A DNA stretch of 10,617 bases from Corynebacterium accolens (GTDB lineage: Bacteria > Actinomycetota > Actinomycetes > Mycobacteriales > Mycobacteriaceae): positions 1,728,644 to 1,739,260 of the forward strand of contig NZ_CP100376.1 of NCBI RefSeq assembly GCF_030515985.1. Direction: 5' to 3'. The notes under the pieces are model-generated. The model ran no database searches. It was not told the origin of the DNA and worked only from the letters and a program-made list of their open reading frames with translations. A program made the position numbers and the translations under genes. Shown here one piece after another: positions 7,575 through 10,617 of this stretch; position 1 is the stretch's first letter, and each line of letters starts with the position of its first letter.

Positions 7575-8729
7575 ATGGCACCTGTACGAGTGATGATTCA
7601 AACTGCTGTGCTCGCTTGGGCGGTATCCCGCACAGGGCTCTCACAATCCGCGCTACTCAAGCAATTCCCCAAAATCCATGAATGGGAAACTGGTGAAGAG
7701 CGTCCCACTCTAAAACAAGCGAAAGACCTAGCGAAGAAAGCTCACATCCCTTTCGGCAGGCTGCTTCTCGATGCCCCCACAGGCGATGGAGTTGAGGTCG
7801 CGGATTTTAGAACCGTGCGCAATGAGCAGCTCGATACGGTCAGCCCAGAGCTGCAGGAAGTCATGTTCGCTTCCCAGACTCGCCTCGATTGGTACGCCGA
7901 ATACGCACGGGACATAGGAATTGATCCGCCGGAGCTTTTCCGTAGCGCGACGATTTCTGAGTCTGCAGCGGTTGCTGCTAGTAGCGTTCGGGACGCGCTC
8001 CGCCTCAAGCAAGAAGCTCCTCTTCCTGGGCGTGACAAAGTTCGTGAATTGGTTTCATTGATGGAAGATGCCGGGATACTCGTCGCCCGAAACTCCATTG
8101 CCGAAAACTCCACCCGTAGGGCACTTAATGTAGAGGAATTTCGTGGATTCACCCTTGAAGAGGATGGCTACTGCCTAGTTTTCATCAATACCCGCGATAC
8201 CAAGACAGCCCAGCTTTTTAGTATTGCGCACGAATTGGCGCACGTTGTGCTTGGTAAACCCGGAATTTCTGATCATTCGGAGCGCCTAGAAACTGAGCAA
8301 TGGTGTAATCAATTTGCTGCGGCCTTCTTGTGCCCGGGAGCTTCCTTAAGGGAGGATTTCCAGCCCACTGACGAGCTAGAGGAACAGGTATCAACGCTAT
8401 CCAAGATATACGGTATGAGCCGCGAAGCATTGTTGTGGCGGCTAGTAGGACTTGGAATTGTCCCACAAGAAGAAGCTATTCCACTTGCGGCACGGTTCCG
8501 GAAAGAACAGGCGCTAATAAAGACTTCACGAGATGCTAAAGGTGCGCCTCCCCGCCATGTTTTAATTAAATCAAGGGTGGGAGAGAGATTTTTTGAGACA
8601 GTATTAGACGCCGCAGAATCAGGAGTCCTACCTGAAAAACAAGCTGCAAGTCTTCTGGGAACAACTACGTATGATTCCTTTGAAAAGCTTGTGTCGTCTG
8701 CACGATCTTCGGGAAGAAAAGCGGTATAA
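7575..8729 (+). CDS. Xre-like HTH plus ImmA/IrrE-family zinc metallopeptidase
   Basis: A 384-residue protein. Residues about 8-65 form a divergent Xre-type helix-turn-helix (AWAVSRTGLSQSALLKQFPKI, then EWETGEERPTLKQAKDLAKK). A helical linker follows, then the ImmA/IrrE peptidase domain with HELAH (His219, Glu220, His223) and the likely third zinc ligand Glu241 in EQWCNQFAAAFLCP. The catalytic set looks intact. Family members cleave repressors (ImmA on ImmR, IrrE on DdrO), and fused HTH-ImmA proteins often sit beside toxins as regulator or antitoxin. Only 3 nt separate its stop from the DUF4411 gene, a toxin-antitoxin-like operon. Codons such as ATA, TTA and AGA are more frequent than in purL, suggesting acquisition. 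The substrate is unknown; cleavage of itself or of a cellular repressor is possible. The domain call is secure and the antitoxin role is inferred. Confidence 0.9.
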   Translation: MAPVRVMIQTAVLAWAVSRTGLSQSALLKQFPKIHEWETGEERPTLKQAKDLAKKAHIPFGRLLLDAPTGDGVEVADFRTVRNEQLDTVSPELQEVMFASQTRLDWYAEYARDIGIDPPELFRSATISESAAVAASSVRDALRLKQEAPLPGRDKVRELVSLMEDAGILVARNSIAENSTRRALNVEEFRGFTLEEDGYCLVFINTRDTKTAQLFSIAHELAHVVLGKPGISDHSERLETEQWCNQFAAAFLCPGASLREDFQPTDELEEQVSTLSKIYGMSREALLWRLVGLGIVPQEEAIPLAARFRKEQALIKTSRDAKGAPPRHVLIKSRVGERFFETVLDAAESGVLPEKQAASLLGTTTYDSFEKLVSSARSSGRKAV

Positions 8730-8732
8730 GCG

Positions 8733-9218
8733 ATGTACGTCATCGATACGAGTTTTCTTGGTGAGTTAACGACTACTTATCCAGAAGATATATTCCCTAG
8801 CTTATGGAAAGAGCTTGAGACGAAGCTTTTCGTTCCGGGGATTTGCTTCCATGATGAGGTCCACGAAGAAATGAAGAACTGGGGGCATCCTCGCTTTGCG
8901 TGGTATGAAAACCTTGTCCGGCCCAGTCAGCGGTTGTCTCCTGATAAGGCAGAAATCCTAGCTTATGAAGAAATGACACGTTGGGTCAGTACGGAGCGCG
9001 AGCCTAAATACAAACCAAACGCAGTAAATATATTTTTGGATGCTGCAGATTCTTGGTTAGTTGCCTCCGCGTATCGGCATAAAGCGAAGATTGTAACCAA
9101 CGAGAAACCCGCGCCAAATGGAAAAGCACGAGTGAAGATTCCGGATGTAGCACAGTACTTTGGCGTCGAGTGTTTGGGTGGTATTGATTTCTTAAGAAAA
9201 CTTAATATCAGTATTTAG
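8733..9218 (+). CDS. DUF4411 family PIN-like protein (probable toxin nuclease)
   Basis: A 161-residue protein with the DUF4411/PIN-like layout. It begins YVIDTSFL (Asp5), continues with an EDIFPSLWKELE segment and FHDEVHEEM (Asp41/Glu42), then the central acidic cluster FLDAADSWLVASAY (Asp103, Asp106), IVTNEKPAP (121-128) and the C-terminal KIPDVAQYFGVECLGGIDFLRKL. The acidic residues would bind metal in a PIN-type RNase active site. The ATG at 8733 is 3 nt after the upstream stop. The only upstream purine-rich stretch is GGGAAGAAAAG, inside the preceding gene, so translation is probably coupled to it. PIN proteins paired with an HTH partner are typically toxins. No activity has been shown for this one, and a role as an effector in phage defence is also conceivable. 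Confidence 0.82.
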   Translation: MYVIDTSFLGELTTTYPEDIFPSLWKELETKLFVPGICFHDEVHEEMKNWGHPRFAWYENLVRPSQRLSPDKAEILAYEEMTRWVSTEREPKYKPNAVNIFLDAADSWLVASAYRHKAKIVTNEKPAPNGKARVKIPDVAQYFGVECLGGIDFLRKLNISI

Positions 9219-10201
9219 TCTCCTGTATGTGGTATAGAACTTTGTGGAGCTAAAACCGCGTGTATGTAGGTGAATATCTCGTCCGCGAGAGCGTCGCTAT
9301 GGTACTTCGAAAACATCGTCGTGCCCTTTCGCATTTGGCCGAGCGCCAATTCACGAGCAGCAAGCAGGATCGAATCTTCCATCAAAAGCTCATCGATTGC
9401 GAAGTCTCCGGGATACAGGATGGTCTTAACAGGGCCTGCTGAACGATAACTACTTCTGAACGTGTAGCCGCGCATATACGCCGGCGGCTCGTAGGTATCA
9501 GCGATATTTAATGTCGTGCAGGGCTTCCAAGTTCCGCCTTTGGAATTGCGACTAATTCTTAGGAAGAGCATTTCCACGTTGTTAATGCTCAAAGTGGCCA
9601 CGCGGCGATCGATAGCGGACCTGTTTGTAGAGGGCATCGCCGTGACGGTCCAGATTTTCTTCTCCGTCAGATGTGGATAGGGGATGACATATGCCACGTA
9701 AGCGGACAGCGACCTTAAAATGTCCTCCCATCCAGGCTGCTTTCTAAGCTCCTCGAACTTTTTATTTGAAAGGTTTCGCTTTTTAGCGGTAACGGCTCGG
9801 TCGCCGATTTCGACCTCTCCTTCATCGGTAGCTTCTACGTCGAGCCATTTGGCTTGGACTTGCTGATCTATGAGCGCATCGAGTGGGGAATCGCCCAAAG
9901 GCTGTGCGAGGAGTGTCTTATTGCGCAGTAGAATTCCTGCTTTTCGGCGGCGTTGAATCTCGCCATATTCTGCCATGTTGAGGTCCCTCGCAGGAACCGG
10001 ACAGAAATTTACGGCAACGATGTCAGGGTAGGTTCGCCGGTGGTCCGCTAGGCGCGAGGGAAAATTCACTGACTGACCCACGTATTGCTCGCCATTGGAA
10101 AACTCAAGCACATAGATGCCGCATGGATTTTTCAGCGTCAAGACTGCCGAGGGAGCCACATCGGAGGTGTAGTCCCACCTTTTGAATCGGAGATTACTCA
10201 T
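9215..10201 (-). CDS. GIY-YIG nuclease-domain protein with uncharacterised C-terminal region
   Basis: A 328-residue protein. Its N-terminal 100 residues carry a GIY-YIG nuclease fold: GIY (28-30), YVG (40-42) after an NGEQ turn, Arg50 and His54 in FPSRLADHRR, a candidate catalytic Glu78 (or Glu81) in MAEYGEIQ, and LLRNKT with Asn94. This arrangement suggests an active DNA endonuclease. Residues about 140-328 match no family I can name; they are mixed alpha/beta without membrane segments and could hold a target-recognition or protein-contact domain. The gene points at the DUF4411 gene and their stop codons overlap by 4 nt, so the two are tail to tail. The ATG at 10201 follows GGGAAAG. TAAAGT on the minus strand (10216-10211) could be a -10 box giving an almost leaderless message. 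Codon use is less GC3-biased than in purL. Confidence 0.8.
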   Translation of the reverse strand: MSNLRFKRWDYTSDVAPSAVLTLKNPCGIYVLEFSNGEQYVGQSVNFPSRLADHRRTYPDIVAVNFCPVPARDLNMAEYGEIQRRRKAGILLRNKTLLAQPLGDSPLDALIDQQVQAKWLDVEATDEGEVEIGDRAVTAKKRNLSNKKFEELRKQPGWEDILRSLSAYVAYVIPYPHLTEKKIWTVTAMPSTNRSAIDRRVATLSINNVEMLFLRISRNSKGGTWKPCTTLNIADTYEPPAYMRGYTFRSSYRSAGPVKTILYPGDFAIDELLMEDSILLAARELALGQMRKGTTMFSKYHSDALADEIFTYIHAVLAPQSSIPHTGD

Positions 10202-10356
10202 TGCTTTCCCACTTTATTCGTCTGGTTCAAGTTAATCAGGCTGTGGTCGTGACTTCCTCGTAAAAGCGCGGAAACACTTGCGAGTGACTCCGGTTCTCTT
10301 ACTGAAAGCAGAATCTCCACCATGCATTTCCGGAAACGAGGACTAACGTTGCCGGT
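10202..10356. promoter_or_regulatory. Divergent intergenic region with two small palindromes
   Basis: This 155-bp region separates the GIY-YIG gene from the membrane protein gene. It holds a candidate minus-strand -10 box TAAAGT (10216-10211), the near-palindrome CACTTGCGAGTG (10275-10286) and the perfect palindrome TTTCCGGAAA (10327-10336). The last one lies in the stretch repeated at 7371-7395, where only its core TCCGGA is kept. No terminator, tRNA or insertion-sequence end is visible. Confidence 0.35.
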
Positions 10357-10387
10357 ATGAAGATCGTTGCCCGGTTGCTGTCCGTCC
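10330..10387 (+). repeat. Right copy of an imperfect direct repeat flanking the accessory genes
   Basis: This segment corresponds to 7381-7425 on the left. The first 15 bases match at 14 positions. Here 13 extra bases (10345-10357) follow, after which 30 bases match at 26 positions, with all four differences C/T or A/G. The two copies bracket the ImmA/IrrE, DUF4411 and GIY-YIG genes. The divergence rules out a fresh target-site duplication. Confidence 0.7.
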
Positions 10388-10617
10388 CGCTTGCGCTTGT
10401 AGCTTTCCTCTCGCTGTGGCTTGCGGTGGCGCCGTTTACGCCGCATATCCCGTACTGGGGCGCCGGTGCGCTTATTGGCCCGCAGTACGTAGGGCCGGTG
10501 ATTATCTTTTCCCTTATTCTCTTGCTGCTTGCGGTGCTAGGAAGGTTCGCCTCCCGCAGCTTTTACGTGCCAGGCGCGTTCGCGGCGGTTGCGCTCATTG
10601 CAGGAATAGCGCTTTTT
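10357..10617 (+). CDS. N-terminus of a polytopic membrane protein, possibly a membrane-anchored alpha/beta hydrolase (partial)
   Basis: The first 87 codons stay open to the window edge. They encode three hydrophobic segments at about residues 6-27, 44-62 and 70-87, separated by short loops (TPHIPYWGAGALIG and GRFASRSFYVPG). The first 87 residues carry no catalytic motif. The suggestion of a hydrolase is indirect: the remnant at 7371-7530 joins a copy of this N-terminus to an HGG-type hydrolase motif. No in-frame start lies upstream between 10318 and 10356. The ribosome binding site is poor, since GAGGA (10338-10342) is 14 nt from the ATG. Without the rest of the gene the identity stays open. 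Confidence 0.6.
   Translation, partial: MKIVARLLSVPLALVAFLSLWLAVAPFTPHIPYWGAGALIGPQYVGPVIIFSLILLLLAVLGRFASRSFYVPGAFAAVALIAGIALF

Noticed and set aside
7381..10344. Interpretation of the flanking repeats as a transposon target-site duplication or att sites
   Set aside because: The copies are too long and too diverged, one has a 13-nt gap, and no transposase, integrase or tRNA gene is present. A decayed paralogue fits better.
10198..10446. 82-codon minus-strand frame whose stop overlaps the GIY-YIG start (ATGA)
   Set aside because: Its N-terminal third is antisense to the membrane protein gene and the translation is an Arg/Lys-rich low-complexity string (MRRKRRHRK). The ATGA overlap is suggestive, but the coding content is not.

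Overview
The window reads as chromosomal DNA from a high-GC actinobacterium, most likely a Corynebacterium. The reasons are the purS-purQ-purL gene order, candidate -10 boxes of the corynebacterial form TANANT, a secreted lamin-tail/EEP nuclease, a GT-C polyprenyl-phosphate-type glycosyltransferase, and the strong GC3 bias of the housekeeping genes. No rRNA, tRNA, CRISPR array, transposase or integrase is visible.

Layout. Positions 1-2416 (minus strand) hold most of a large secreted nuclease whose C-terminus lies beyond the left edge. A 246-bp divergent intergenic region with several short repeats separates it from the tightly packed purS-purQ-purL operon (2663-5912, plus strand). That operon encodes the three-subunit formylglycinamidine ribonucleotide (FGAM) synthase of purine synthesis and ends at a strong 12-bp hairpin. 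A GT87-family membrane glycosyltransferase follows (6058-7341) with its own terminator-like hairpin.

From about 7370 to 10330 the character changes. First comes a scar: a decayed fragment that matches the 5' end of the gene at the right edge and then jumps to an alpha/beta-hydrolase HGG-like motif. Then come three accessory genes with visibly more AT-rich codon use: an Xre/ImmA-IrrE metallopeptidase (7575-8729), a DUF4411 PIN-like protein only 3 nt downstream (8733-9218), and a convergent GIY-YIG nuclease-domain protein (9215-10201, minus strand). The right edge holds the N-terminus of a polytopic membrane protein (10357 to the end), probably the membrane-anchored alpha/beta hydrolase whose relative left the remnant at 7371-7530.

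Interpretation. The left half is ordinary core metabolism and envelope biology. The most interesting part is the 7.5-10.2 kb insert: a protease-regulator plus PIN-like nuclease pair arranged like a toxin-antitoxin module, next to a GIY-YIG nuclease-domain protein with an unrecognised C-terminal region. It is flanked by imperfect copies of the same gene start. This fits a small accessory or defence islet acquired at the hydrolase locus. The defence role is inference and is not shown by the sequence.
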